Shown here in pieces: positions 13,028 to 23,485 of a stretch of DNA of 64,000 bases. The position numbers and the translations under genes were made by a program. The stretch's first letter is position 1. Each line of letters begins with the position of its first letter. The notes below the pieces were generated by a model. It was not told where the DNA came from, did not search any database, and was given only the letters and a program-made list of their open reading frames with translations. This stretch comes from Gordionus sp. m RMFG-2023 (lineage: Eukaryota > Nematomorpha > Gordioida > Chordodea > Parachordodidae). Location: the NCBI RefSeq assembly GCF_954871325.1, contig NC_088775.1, positions 32,589,561 to 32,653,560 on the forward strand, written 5' to 3'.

Positions 13028-13303
13028 TATAGTATTTTTCATATAAAAATTATTTAATTCTAAAATAATCTAAGTATTTGTAAGTATTTTGATCAAATTT
13101 AGCAAATAGAATTATTAGAAATACTGATTTAAATCACTGATTTAAAAAATAGAGGTGATTATTTTTATTAGCCAACCCTACCTAGCAACCTCTAATAATT
13201 GATAAGATTATTAGTTTCTAATCGTAGAAAAGATTTCTTGATTCTTGTTTTGAGTTAGAGAATTATAACTTAAAATTTCCTGACAATATTTTATGACTAT
13301 CAC

Positions 13304-13534
13304 TATAGTTGGGTAATGGCTAAATGTCGGTTAATTCAGCTCCTTCTTCAGGTGTCTGTCCGAGAAAATTCGTTAACTTTAAGGCTTTTTAATTTGTATT
13401 GGTTTCTTCAATTTGAACCGCTATTTTTTTAAGAAAAAGAGGCCAAAATGATAGTTTTCGGCTAAAAACTTGGTTTAGCCTATTTTTTAGCCGTCTAAAA
13501 ATTGGTTTAAAAATATAGTAATTACCCAACTATA
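13304..13534. mobile_element. Candidate MITE with TATAGTTGGGTAAT ends
   Basis: The left end TATAGTTGGGTAAT (13,304) and right end ATTACCCAACTATA (to 13,534) are exact reverse complements. GGCTAAA/TTTAGCC blocks lie inside. Flanks ACTATCAC and CTTATCAC agree at six of eight positions, compatible with a decayed 8-bp duplication. 231 bp, no coding capacity. Confidence 0.5.
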
Positions 13535-13749
13535 CTTATCACCCAACTGATGCAAAAAAGTCATATATAAACATGATCACAGGAAACTTTATGGGATTCT
13601 ATAGAAATAGGCAAATAGAATTGACCAATTTATACCTGCTAATGAAGACTGTCCATCTTTTAATATTATACGGACATCTGGTGAGTGAATGCAACTTTAG
13701 TTAGTATTCTAAAATTAAACGAGCTAGTTTTATTAATCTTAGTTGGTAT

Positions 13750-14085
13750 TAGAGATCTGCAAAAGTAGGCCCGGGCTTATTTTTTTTTAAAAATTGGATT
13801 CGGACTGGGTTGATCCTAATATTTTTTAAAAAAATCGGGCCGGATCGGGTCGGGCCTTGATTTTTTTAATATATCGAAATTGATCAATTTTATGTTGAAT
13901 TTTTAATGTAAAATAAAAATATTTTATTTTATTTATAGAAACTAGACGCCATATAACATATATCTTTTATTTTGAGTAATTATAAAAATGAATTTCTATA
14001 TTTAAATAAATTCGGGCCGGGCCTGCAAATTTTTTAAAAAAATTTCGGACCGGGCTTCAAAGATTAGGCCCGATGCAGATCACTA
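13750..14085. mobile_element. GGCCCGG-family hAT MITE, complete
   Basis: The left end TAGAGATCTGC and right end GCAGATCACTA are inverted repeats fitting YARNG. A perfect 8-bp duplication GTTGGTAT flanks both (13,742-13,749 and 14,086-14,093). The interior alternates GGGCC/GGCCC blocks with A/T runs, as in the other family members. 336 bp, non-autonomous. Confidence 0.9.
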
Positions 14086-14093
14086 GTTGGTAT

Positions 14094-15980
14094 ACATAAA
14101 TAATTTTACTATAAAGATGAACTATAAAAAAATCTGATCCCCCATCACTCCAAGTGGATATTCTCTGTTATCCTTATCAGTTTGGTAAAGTAAAAAATAA
14201 AAAAAAAATGGAGGATAAATTAAGGTAATAAAAAAGGAAAAAATATAGTATTATCGATAAAAGGTTATTAAAAATAATATGTAATTTCTATAATAATTTG
14301 GAAGAAGGTAAAATAAAGAGAGTAATAACATTAAAAAAAAAATATATTTTTTCTTATTTGTGTCCTTAATGAATATTTGTAGAAAGACATCATTTAATGT
14401 TAGAATTATTTGGTTCCAATTTTCATGTTTAAATCCATAATCACCAATAATTTTAGATAATCCCTAAATTCCCATATGAATTTCCTAAATCAGTCACGAA
14501 ATCAAGTCACCATATATGAAATGTTTTGAAAGGAAATTGTCATTATCGATTTAATAAATCATTATCATTTATTATTATGTTTTGTCTTCAATTTATTTCA
14601 TATGATCATATCGTGTATACTAAAACCATCAATGATCAGAAATAATTTATTCGATAGAATTAGAATCTTCCCAAGGCGTCTTCATAACTTAAGATTGTCT
14701 AAAAAAATATATTTGATTCCTCGTCAGAATTCCCTGATAGGACAACCATTAGTCGGGGTATTGTAGATAATGTTTTTTATCTATAAAGGCGCATTTTAAA
14801 ATCTGATTGATTCTGGAAATTCTTTTCCATCACTTTTGATTTATGGACAGATCATTTCAAGCTTCGAAATTATATCACGTTTAGTCTTCGTTATTTAAAT
14901 GGAAATTTTGATTAAAAATTTTTTACCCTGGCAACTAGAAAGATGACGCAAAAGCATACTGGTGAAACCATATTATTTCTATAGTATAGAAGAGGAATTA
15001 AATTAAAAACCAAAAGAATACAGATGGTAACTGATGCTGGGGTTATTGTCAAAAGATACGTCAGATTACGTCAGATTGGGGGATTATGAGCATCATTTAT
15101 ACTTAGGGCATGGACTTTATAATTTAGTTACAGTTGATGTCAAAAAAAGTCAGAATTAATATTCTGATTAAAAAAATTAGAGAAATCATTTCAGCTCTCA
15201 GATATCGAGTAGCTGATTTGGAATGTGAAATTGGGGATGAGCTCTTAAATGTCTGCAATCAATTATGAGATGGACCATATTTTGGATATTGATGATTCCG
15301 ATCCATACCTTGATGTTTTGATATAAGCTGTTAATATAAATTGCATTGCAACAAGAGACCTAATTAATAAGAAACGCTTTAAAGTTAAATTGTCCTACCC
15401 GTTGGCACAGCATATTATTTTAGAAAGTATCCTTAGTGTTAGCAAGATTCTTATAATGTTCTAAATAAAATAGGAAAACAATATTTATTACTTTTTAATA
15501 ACGAATGAATATGAATACAAATTATTAAATCCATTCAGAGAATCGGTGAAATTTCTTTCCTGCCAAAAGGGATCAACAATAAATTTAGGATTATTATTTA
15601 GCAGTGAAATAGAAACATATATACAAATCAATAAATCTGATTGCTCAGAGATCATAAAATAAAAGACCATAAGTTTCCAATTACCGAATTTCAAGTAATT
15701 TATTTTATATTATATTTTTATTAATAAATTATATTTTATATATAGATATTAGCGACATTACTTTATCTGAGATTTCAAAATCTTAAAATTGTTTCAGAAT
15801 ATTTAAATTTGAATTCTACGACATCATTTCAATTTTTAATTAGACGTTAAAACTTTTAGAGCATGATTGAAATGCATAGAGTGAGATTCAAGTTGAAGTT
15901 AATGGGCAAACATCCAGTTCATATATAGCTAAAATAGCTAGTAAGTATTCCCTTCCTAAAACAACATTAGCAATATAGAG
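14094..15980. other. AT-rich stretch, no gene seen
   Basis: No gene supported. A short window near 15,160-15,270 reads EIISALRYRVADLECEIGDEL in one plus frame, a coiled-coil-like stretch of unknown origin that is not followed by anything recognisable. Confidence 0.35.
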
Positions 15981-15984
15981 CAAG

Positions 15985-16250
15985 AATGCCATATTTTGCT
16001 CAGCCAACATAGTACACCAGAAGAGGATGCACTAACTTTTTGGGAAAAAGCGACTGGAATTTCCTAGGCTAGCTAATTTAGCTAGGAAGGTTCTTTGTAT
16101 ACCTGCAACCAGTACACTCAGGTGAATGATTTTTCCATCGCTAGATTAATACTCAATGCAAAAAGTCTTTATGTCCCACGTATCTTGATAAAATACTATT
16201 TATTCATGATAGTTATAATTTTACTAAATCTGATTTCTAATTTTTTATAT
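15985..16250 (+). pseudogene. hAT transposase C-terminal dimerisation fragment
   Basis: One plus frame reads FPRLANLARKVLCIPATST, the core of the hAT C-terminal dimerisation domain (FP.L..LA...L.IPATS). A nearby frame then gives a stretch like ..ARLILNAKSL, matching the FS.AG.I...R part. The usual tryptophan-rich segment (FWEK) lies just upstream. Frame changes make it a pseudogene. It lies just left of the ACTAGTTAC hAT remnant but is not clearly part of it. Confidence 0.6.
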
Positions 16251-16754
16251 TTCTTACTTTTTTTTGCTTGCATTCCAAATTTATATTTTAAGTTGTTTTA
16301 ATAAAAATCAATAGAATATTATTTTTACAAATGTAACTAGTTATTAGTTACAGTTATATTTTAAATGTATCTAGTTACATAATAAGTTACTTTATACATC
16401 ATTCATAAACGCATTATTTATTTACTGAACGCATTTATTTAATATAAAAAAATTAGGTATAATAATTATAATTAATTATTTGAAAATAAATATACAATTT
16501 ATTTATATAAAAAAATAATAAATCGAATAAAGAAAAATAAAATATATTTATTAGAGACCTTCAGGCCGGACCCTAAGCCCGGTCCGGGTACACAGGCCAT
16601 GACGTATTTTAATTTTTAAAATATACTCAGGCCGGTGTATGATTGTGAAATCAATACCCATTGTAGTTTCAATACCGTATTGATATTATCATTGTAGATT
16701 CAATACCGTAGTGATATTTTGGTATTGTAGAATCAATACCGTATGGATTTTAAG

Positions 16755-17045
16755 AGATGTTTTCATCGCTTCAAATATATCAGCGGCCATTTAAATTGTA
16801 AAATATTTATTCATTATATATTTTTTCATCGTTTCAAATTTATTGGGGGCCATTAAAATTTTAAAATATTTATTATTATATATTTATTCATCGCTTCAAA
16901 TATATTGGGGGCCATTAAAATTTTAAAATGAATATTATTATATATTTATTCATCGCTTCAAATATATTGGCGGCCATTAAAATTATAAAATATTTTTTAT
17001 TATATATATTTTTCGTCGCTTCAAAAATATAGGCGGCCATTTTCG
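16755..17045 (+). repeat. Five ~60-bp tandem repeats in Ginger1 subterminal region
   Basis: Five units share TCATCGCTTCAAATATAT, then GGCGGCCAT or GGGGGCCAT, then TAAAAT-TAAAATATTTATT. They lie just inside the left inverted end of the Ginger1-type element. Subterminal arrays often serve as transposase binding sites, but that is inference here. Confidence 0.85.
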
Positions 17046-17159
17046 ATTTGTAAAAATTTATTTAAAATAGATTTAAATGATTATATAAATGATTTTCTAT
17101 TCTTTTATATAATTTTTTAAGGGAGTTTATTTATTTTACAATTCTTAATATCCTATATA

Positions 17160-17605
17160 AATTTTATTTGTTTAATATATACAAGTTTTCTTCATACATC
17201 ATATTATTGAAATCTCAAGCCTTAAAATTTTAATAGACAAAAGTAAGCTAATCACAAACAAATAAAGGTTTCTATTATGTCAAAGGATCTCAATCACTCA
17301 CTCTTATTAATCATTTCCTCTTGGCTTCTTAAAATCGTCATTTTATTTATTAGATGTATATATAATTATTGCAGAAAATTTTAAATAAATAAAATGTATA
17401 CAAATTTTCTTCATCCATCGTATTATTGGAATCTCAAGCCTTAAAATTTTAATAGACAAAAGTAAGCAAATCACAAACAAATAAGGTTTTCTATTATGTC
17501 AAGCATCTCAATCACTATCTATCACTCTGATTAAACATTTCCTATTGGCTTCTTAAAATCGTCATTTTATTTATTAGATGTATATATAATTATATTTTTA
17601 GCTGA
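17160..17605 (+). repeat. ~210-bp tandem duplication inside Ginger1-type element
   Basis: Two copies (about 17,181-17,375 and 17,402-17,600) share ATCTCAAGCCTTAAAATTTT, AATAGACAAAAGTAAGC, AATCACAAACAAATAA and TTGGCTTCTTAAAATCGTCA, with a few substitutions and small indels. Non-coding. Confidence 0.85.
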
Positions 17606-17880
17606 TTAAAAGTTAACACTTATATTTATGGAATACAAAATTTTTTATACAGAAAAATCAAATCTTAATGTTTAAATTATTCTTTTAAACTGAAACAACT
17701 ATTTTTGTTTGTATATATATATTTTATTGCAATAATATTAAAACTAACTGGCTGATTTCTTATACTATTTAAATAAAAAGGATATACATAATTTTATTTC
17801 AAAAAAACAAGAAAAATATTATAAAAAGAAAATATATCCCAAAAAAGGAAACATAATTATCACAAAAAATTGAGTGTATA

Positions 17881-19935
17881 TTACACTATAGTACGATTAA
17901 AATGATCTGAAGATGCATTTATCAAATATATATTTAAATTAAAAATTTTTATACAGTCCATTTTTGATAATGCAGAATATGTAATATATTTCATTTCATT
18001 TTTACAATAAATAATAATTGGCTTCTGGAAAAACGTAGCAGATGCTACGATATCTAATTCAACCGCCCACGTTCCAAGTTGATGTTTTTTTGTATCAACC
18101 AATGTTTTATTATGTCCTTCCCCATAAAATCAGTAAAAATATCATTATTTTCCAACAGCACCATATAAGAGATTATAGATCCCCTTATAATTGCATGGTG
18201 ATTCTCGCTGCCTGTGATCTCTTTGCTCAAGCAGCGATAATAACAATTTCCGTCACCAAGAACAGCCTCAAATTTAGGTGGATAACTTAAATTCTTAATT
18301 CGATGGCTTTTTATTCCTGATGACGAATGAGGAATGCCTAGCCTCTGAGCATGATATTTCTTCCATGCATAATTCGTGGCAAGGTAAGGTAACGGGAAAA
18401 TATTAGGCTCTTTATATAATATTATTTTAATATCGGTAGAATTTTCTTTTTCCTCTTCCCCGATATTAGATTTTTGGATGTAGAGTTTGAGGTTACACCA
18501 GTTATACTTTCGCTTTAATAGAGTATTATCTTTATTACTCATATTATAAAGATCGTTCTCATATACCTTATCAATTATGTATGGACCAAGCCAGGGATCG
18601 GACATTTTTCCACCCTTTCTATCCGCACGTCGTGAGTTCCAGATCAGGACCTGTTGCCCGACTTCATAAGGGATTTTATCCTTTTGCCTTTTTTGATAAT
18701 CCCTTTTTTGTCTATCTTGGGCAACTAGTATATTTTCTTTTGCCCTTTTCCATACGACTGATAGGCTCATTATTCTTTCTAATAATTCACTCTCTTCAAA
18801 GTTATTCTCAATATTATTATTGATTTCCTTAACAATATCTGGCTCAATTTTCGAATTTAAGTCTGATGGCAGCTTTACGTTCCGGCCATACATCATATAA
18901 AATGGGGTGAATCCTGTAGATTTGTGGACACTGGTTCGCATTGCAAACAGTACCTCCGGAAGAACCCTAGGCCATAGTGTTTGATCATCACTCAAAACCT
19001 TTAACATTAAGTTTTGAATAGTACGATTATTCCTTTCTGTTAACCCATTAGCTTGAGGATGATATGCACTGCAAATACGTTGCTCCGTCCCTGTCATTTT
19101 ATGTAGTCTCGTGGCCATTTCATTCACAAACTCTCGGCCTTGATCATTGATTTGTATCTATATTGTATAAAATCAAAAGTTTATAAATTATCATAAATGC
19201 ACATTTTTTAACCAATATATATTTATATAATTTGATTTACAGTTGCGCAGCCATGGTGGCAAATCAGACCATAGATAAATTTACAAGTCTCTTCAGCTGT
19301 CTTTGATTTCATAGGTTCTGCCTCAACTAATTTTGTGAAATAATCAGAGGCAACTGCAATACATGTGTAGCCTTCTTCTGAAGTGGGCAGGCTGCAAAGA
19401 TCAATTCCTATTTGAGCCCATGGAAGAGGTGGTACATCTATTGGATTCAAAGTAGAAGAGATTTTGGATAATCTTGTATTGGCCTTCTGACATCTATCAC
19501 ATGATTTTATAAAATCAATAGTGTCTTGAAATAATTTTGGCCACCAATATCTATAAACACAAAATTAACAAATTAACACCATAATAAATACCTTTCAGAG
19601 AGTTTAAGTTGAGTTTTATTAATGCCTAGGTGGGCACCAATAGCTTTAGATTCTAGGGATATATCTGATCCTTGGTGAATAACAGATATTACCCTTTGTT
19701 TCTCTGCTTCATCCATTATTACTAAAGCTAATAAATAAATAGAAATTATTATTTTGTGATCACATTTACCTTCTTTATTTTTCTATAAAGAATATCTTCT
19801 TTAACAATAAAATTGTTTGCCGTACATCTAAAATTACTTTTTTTACCTGAATCATTTTTAAGGAGTAAAGGATATTTTCCTGTTACTAGATATTCTTTTA
19901 TTGTTTGATATTTATCTGTTATTGTTGATATAAAT
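17881..19935 (-). CDS. Ginger1-type transposase: integrase core plus OTU domain
   Basis: Reading the minus strand: KEYLVTGKYP...DILYRK (a YP..Y-type N-terminal motif); an H2C2 zinc-binding region (IHQGS...GAHLGINKT...CDRCQ); and the integrase core with its three acidic residues visible in GIDL, NDQGREF and NGLTERNN. A GPY motif (DPWLGPYIIDKV) follows. The C-terminus is an OTU cysteine-protease-like domain: LGDGNCYYR with the catalytic-type Asp and Cys, then GTWAVELDIVASAT and a late DHF. Introns of 41 nt (19,551-19,591) and 83 nt (19,158-19,240) have GT/AG ends and matching phases, and another 42-nt one is likely at 19,728-19,769. The integrase part looks whole; the OTU part carries about one break. 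Product expected in the nucleus, binding the inverted ends. Confidence 0.8.
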
Positions 19936-20660
19936 TTATAATTATAAATCTAAATGTACCAATTTGATTCATTAAAAATTTTGTGATATTTTAAAGCAGT
20001 AGAATATTTTTCTGTTATAAGTATTAGCAATAAAGGATTTTTTAGATATTTATCTGTTCCTGCTTGATATAAAATTATAATTATAAATTTAAATGTACCA
20101 ATTTGATCATTAAAAAATTGTGATATTTTAAAGCAGTAAAGGAAGGATATTTTCTGTCACTAAGTATTGGCAGCAAATGATATTTTTCTGTTACTTATAT
20201 TCTCTTATTATTTGATATTTAATTGTTATTGCTTGATATAAATATAATTATAAATTAAATGTACCAATTTGATTTTAAAAATTAGGTGATATTTTAAAGC
20301 AAGTATTGGCAGCAATTGAATAAATATAAATTTAAATGTACCAATTTGATTCATTAAAAATTTTGTGATATTTTAAAGCAATAAAGAAGAATATTTTCCT
20401 GTTATAAGTATTAGCAATAAAGAATATTTTTGATATTTATCTGTACTTGCTTGATATAAAATTATAATTATAAATTTAAGTGTACCAATTTGATCATTAA
20501 AAAATTTGTGATATTTTAAAGCAGTAAAGGAAGGATATTTTCTGTCACTAAGTATTGGCAGGAAATGATATTTTTCTGTTACTTATATTCACCTATTTTG
20601 ATATTTAATTGTTATTGCTTGATATAAATATAATTATAAATTTAAATGTACCGATTTCAT
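19930..20660 (+). repeat. Tandem ~125-bp repeats in Ginger1 right subterminal region
   Basis: Five to six degenerate units share AAATGTACCAATTTGAT, TTAAAAATTTTGTGATATTTTAAAGCA and GCTTGATATAAA. Some units are shortened. They occupy the space between the transposase 5' side and the right inverted end. Confidence 0.8.
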
Positions 20661-21228
20661 TCATAAATTTTAGGTTTAATTCTTAAAAGTTGAGGTTCGG
20701 TCATAAATTATCAATACGGTATTGATTTTACAATATTGTAGAATCAATACGGTATTGATTTTACAATATTGTAGAATCAATACAGTATTGAATTTAGATG
20801 GTATTGTTTTTACAATACTACACCGGGTCTGAATTATTTTTTTAAAAAAATATCCGGGGCCGTATATTTTAAAACCAAATATTTGAAATCGCCATTATTA
20901 GCTATAAAAATCAAAAATAAATATAATATATTTTTAAAAAATCCGGGCCGGGCCTGAAATTTTTTCTTATTAGTAAGTAATGATTACTAATTTAGTAGTT
21001 TATTCGAAAATTATTTAATTCTAAAATAATCTAAATCTTTGTCGTTCCTTATACTAAGTTCTATAATCTAATTTAGTAAAATTAAAAAAAAAATACATTT
21101 AATACTTATGAAATTCCATAAATATTACCAGCAACTTTAGGACAAAAAATATGGAATATATTGTGCTAAATAGGTTAAGAAATATAATATTAAAAATAGG
21201 TTTATTAATTGAATTTGGTTAAAAAATT

Positions 21229-22700
21229 ATGAAAACCCAGCATTGTAACAATTTAAGAAAAGAAAATCTATTTGGAAGGGAAATTATATTATTGTTGCAT
21301 ATCTTTTGTGAACACAATCAGACATTTAAACAAAATTTTAAATTAATAAATTTAAAAAAAAAATTTATTTTAAAATTAATTTATCACACCCTTGAATCGG
21401 ACTACCCGCCTGAAAATTTTATTGTAGTGGACAAAACTAGCTTTACCCACCTAGGTTCACCCATTGTAGGTGAAAGTGCTATATTTCATTTTAGAGATAA
21501 ATTTCTTGTCAAATTCAATAGAATGAAAAATATTTTAAAACATTTACCTGCTCATCAGGTCTTTTATTTATTTAAATATTTTTTATTAATATTCCTAAAA
21601 TTTTACATGTGAGCCCTTCCACAACAGTTAGGTGATGTAGGTATCCATTCCCCCATATCTTTAAGCATTTCAGCCTTTTTAACCTCTGTTGCTAAATTTC
21701 CATACACACTTGGAGACTTGGATACTATCTAATCCACATCATATGGCAGCATTAAACCTCTGGAGCAAAGATTATCCAAGCTGCTCATATCCAAATTTAA
21801 GACAAAGAGACTGGAATTTATCATTGATATAGCATTGCGTTGAATACTTACACTTCAAAACTGTTCCAAGAAAATCTCCATCGCTCTTTCTCCCCTTAAA
21901 TCCAATCCCGAGTATACAGAATGACAACAATACGACTCTTTTGATGGATCAAATAATTCCAGCCTCAGCCATATGCCACCTTGGTTAGTTAGAAAGGAAA
22001 CTATACCTAGTTCTAATTTAGGCTTGTTTATTAACCAACGAAGAACTTAAAATAGCTATAAGTCTTCGTTTTGTGAAATGGTAACGCCAACATCATGTGT
22101 CCTTTGTAAAACTAATATAAATAATTCCAGCCTCAGCCATATGCCACCTTGGTTAGTTAGAAAGGAAACTATACCTAGTTCTAATTTAGGCTTGTTTATT
22201 AACCAACGAAGAACTTAAAATAGCTATAAGTCTTCGTTTTGTGAAATGGTAACGCCAACATCATGTGTCCTTTGTAAAACTAATATCGTTAGCCTTAAAC
22301 CCCTTGAAATCCGCAAATATTCCTTCTACACTGGAACCCTCTGGCTTCAGCCCTAATGGAATGACGCTAGTCCCTTGAAACCAAGGTATACCCCTCGCTT
22401 GGGATTATACATGTGTAGACCGTTTTGCCAGATCTTTTTCTTTCAACTCTATCACGAAAGCTAAAAATACAAAAACAAATAAATATAGCCACCTTAATAA
22501 TCTTTTGTTTGTTCCGGTAGTCTTAGACACCTGTTGATAATTTAGACCCAAAGTCCTAAAATTATTCACAACAATAGAGCAAAGGTTACGTTTAATCACA
22601 GGTGATCCAAAAAAGGCTTCTACCTACGACAAAGAATATCAATCAAAATTTGTCGATCCAAATGTATATCTATACATGGGTCATTAAGCCCTGCCGACCA
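21229..22700 (+). mobile_element. LINE-like fragment: C-terminal half of the YLDDGT family
   Basis: The open frame at 21,229-21,612 contains FTHLGSPIVGESA...HLPAHQVFYL, matching the region after the RT active site in this family (.YLGSPIG...QVA..L). Later blocks in changing frames resemble LGDVGIHSP.SLSISAFLTS, ALRF..PTSCVLCKT and TGDPKKASTYDKEYQ. It is probably the downstream portion of the same LINE family whose N-terminal parts lie at 3.3-4.3 and 58.1-59.2 kb. Broken by several frame changes and by an internal duplication. Confidence 0.6.
21951..22286 (+). repeat. Exact 168-bp tandem duplication
   Basis: Bases 21,951-22,118 are repeated at 22,119-22,286 with no difference that I can see. 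The unit starts AAATAATTCCAGCCTCAGCC and lies within the LINE fragment. Identity implies a very recent event or an assembly duplication. Confidence 0.9.
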
Positions 22701-22949
22701 AACCTAAATACATTATTTTAGTCTCTTTTAATTATATATTTTTACATAGAATATTGATATAGTATTATAATTTTAATAAATGTTTTATTATTTAAAAAAA
22801 AACATATTAAAAATAAAATTAATTACTGGAATATATTAATTAGATTTATACATATATATTTTTAAAAGTAACTCGTTACTTTTGGCAGTTATATATCAAA
22901 AAATATAACTAGTTACAGTTATTTTTTGGCAAATATGTAAAGGTAACTA

Positions 22950-23113
22950 CAGTGTTGTGATGATTTAATATAACATATTGACGATTTAATTTAAACACAT
23001 GCATATATAATTATAATCTTTACAAATGTACAACAAAAGAAATAATATAATTATATATGCATGTGTTTAAATTAAATCGTCAATATGTTACATTAAATCA
23101 TCACAAAACACTG
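22950..23113. mobile_element. Palindromic MITE with TA duplication (164 bp)
   Basis: Starts CAGTGTTGTGATGATTTAAT and ends with its near-exact reverse complement. Arms are about 67 bp and the loop about 29 bp. TA lies at both sides (22,948-22,949 and 23,114-23,115), the Tc1/mariner pattern. It sits inside the right end of an ACTAGTTAC-type hAT remnant, between GGTAAC and GTTACTTTAACAACACTA. Confidence 0.85.
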
Positions 23114-23224
23114 TAGTTACTTTAACAACACTAATAATGTTAGAATTAAGAGTGCCCTAATAAATTATAAAAAAAATGTAATACATTGAATTATAAATTA
23201 AATTCTAAAATTTTTTTAAAATAA

Positions 23225-23335
23225 ATAGCACGCCGCAGCCGCCGCTTATTTATTATGCGGCGGCGAAATCGGCGCGCCGCCTAACGCTGATAAAAAATTA
23301 AAAGACCGCCTCTGTCAATTGAGGCATCGTAAAAT
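23225..23335. repeat. GC-rich palindromic island
   Basis: A short island rich in GCCGCC/GGCGGC in otherwise AT-rich DNA. GCCGCCGC and GCGGCGGC flank an AT spacer and can form a stem-loop, followed by CGGCGCGCCGCC. It is probably the terminus of a small element, but I found no duplication. Not coding. Confidence 0.55.
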
Positions 23336-23485
23336 TTATATAATAAATATTATATGAAATTATTTTATTTTAAATACAATCTTGTTTTCTTTTTTTTTTA
23401 TAGTTTAAAAAAAATTACCACGCTAAACTAAATCTTACCAAAACTACCGACAAAGAGTTATAATTTATTAAATTTACATATAATA

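Larger units (their letters stand above)
1971..13180. mobile_element. Large hAT-type insertion (composite, 11.2 kb)
   Basis: The left end reads TCGGGTTGGC (1971) and the right end is the reverse complement of TAGGGTTGGC (ending 13180), fitting the hAT terminal consensus YARNG. The sequence CCTAGCAA directly flanks both ends (1963-1970 and 13181-13188), and the match extends to TACCTAGCAA. That is an 8-bp duplication as expected for hAT. Both subterminal regions carry GATTTAAATC palindromes. No transposase of its own was recognised. The interior has been filled by a LINE fragment, a Gypsy-type fossil and a Tc1/IS630-type element. A similar terminus, TAGGGTTAG followed by GATTTAAATC, occurs at 57,779. 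Confidence 0.7.
16636..20822 (-). mobile_element. Ginger1-type DNA transposon, 4.19 kb
   Basis: Ends are TGTATGATTGTG... (16,636) and ...ACAATACTACA (20,822). Their outer ~110 bp are imperfect inverted repeats made of CAATACCG/CGGTATTG units. CCGG is duplicated on both sides (16,632-16,635 and 20,823-20,826). TGT-starting inverted ends, a 4-bp duplication and a spliced gene for a Gypsy-like integrase are the hallmarks I know for Ginger1 cut-and-paste transposons. No LTR, reverse transcriptase, protease, polymerase or capsid gene is present. Arrays of tandem repeats lie inside both ends. It is inserted in a GGCCCGG hAT MITE. Confidence 0.8.
16552..20970. mobile_element. GGCCCGG-family hAT MITE split by Ginger1-type insertion
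   Basis: The left part (16,552-16,635) opens TAGAGACC and has the GGCCGG blocks of the family. The right part (about 20,823-20,970) has ATCCGGGGCCG, TATTAGCTATAAAAATCAAA and TCCGGGCCGGGCCTG, in the same order as the unsplit copy at 53,700-53,946. The extreme right terminus is missing. The Ginger1-type element lies between the parts with a CCGG duplication. Confidence 0.75.
16320..23133. mobile_element. ACTAGTTAC-family hAT remnant, heavily invaded
   Basis: Bases 16,320-16,540 match 59,320-59,520 of the intact-ended hAT element (GTAACTAGTTATTAGTTACAG, then GCATTATTTATTTA-TGAA). Bases 22,790-23,133 match its right end (60,230-60,417), finishing ACTTTAACAACACTA. Between them lie a split GGCCCGG MITE, a Ginger1-type transposon and a LINE fragment, and a small MITE sits inside the right end. 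The left terminus is missing, so a single original element is an inference. Confidence 0.5.

Noticed and set aside
14640-15440. Possible coiled-coil gene around RYRVADLECEIGDEL
   Set aside because: Only about 30 codons look coding; no start, splice sites or continuation.
16636-20822. Polinton/Maverick or LTR retroelement as explanation of the integrase gene
   Set aside because: Ends are inverted with a 4-bp duplication, the element is only 4.2 kb, and no polymerase, capsid, reverse transcriptase or LTR was seen.
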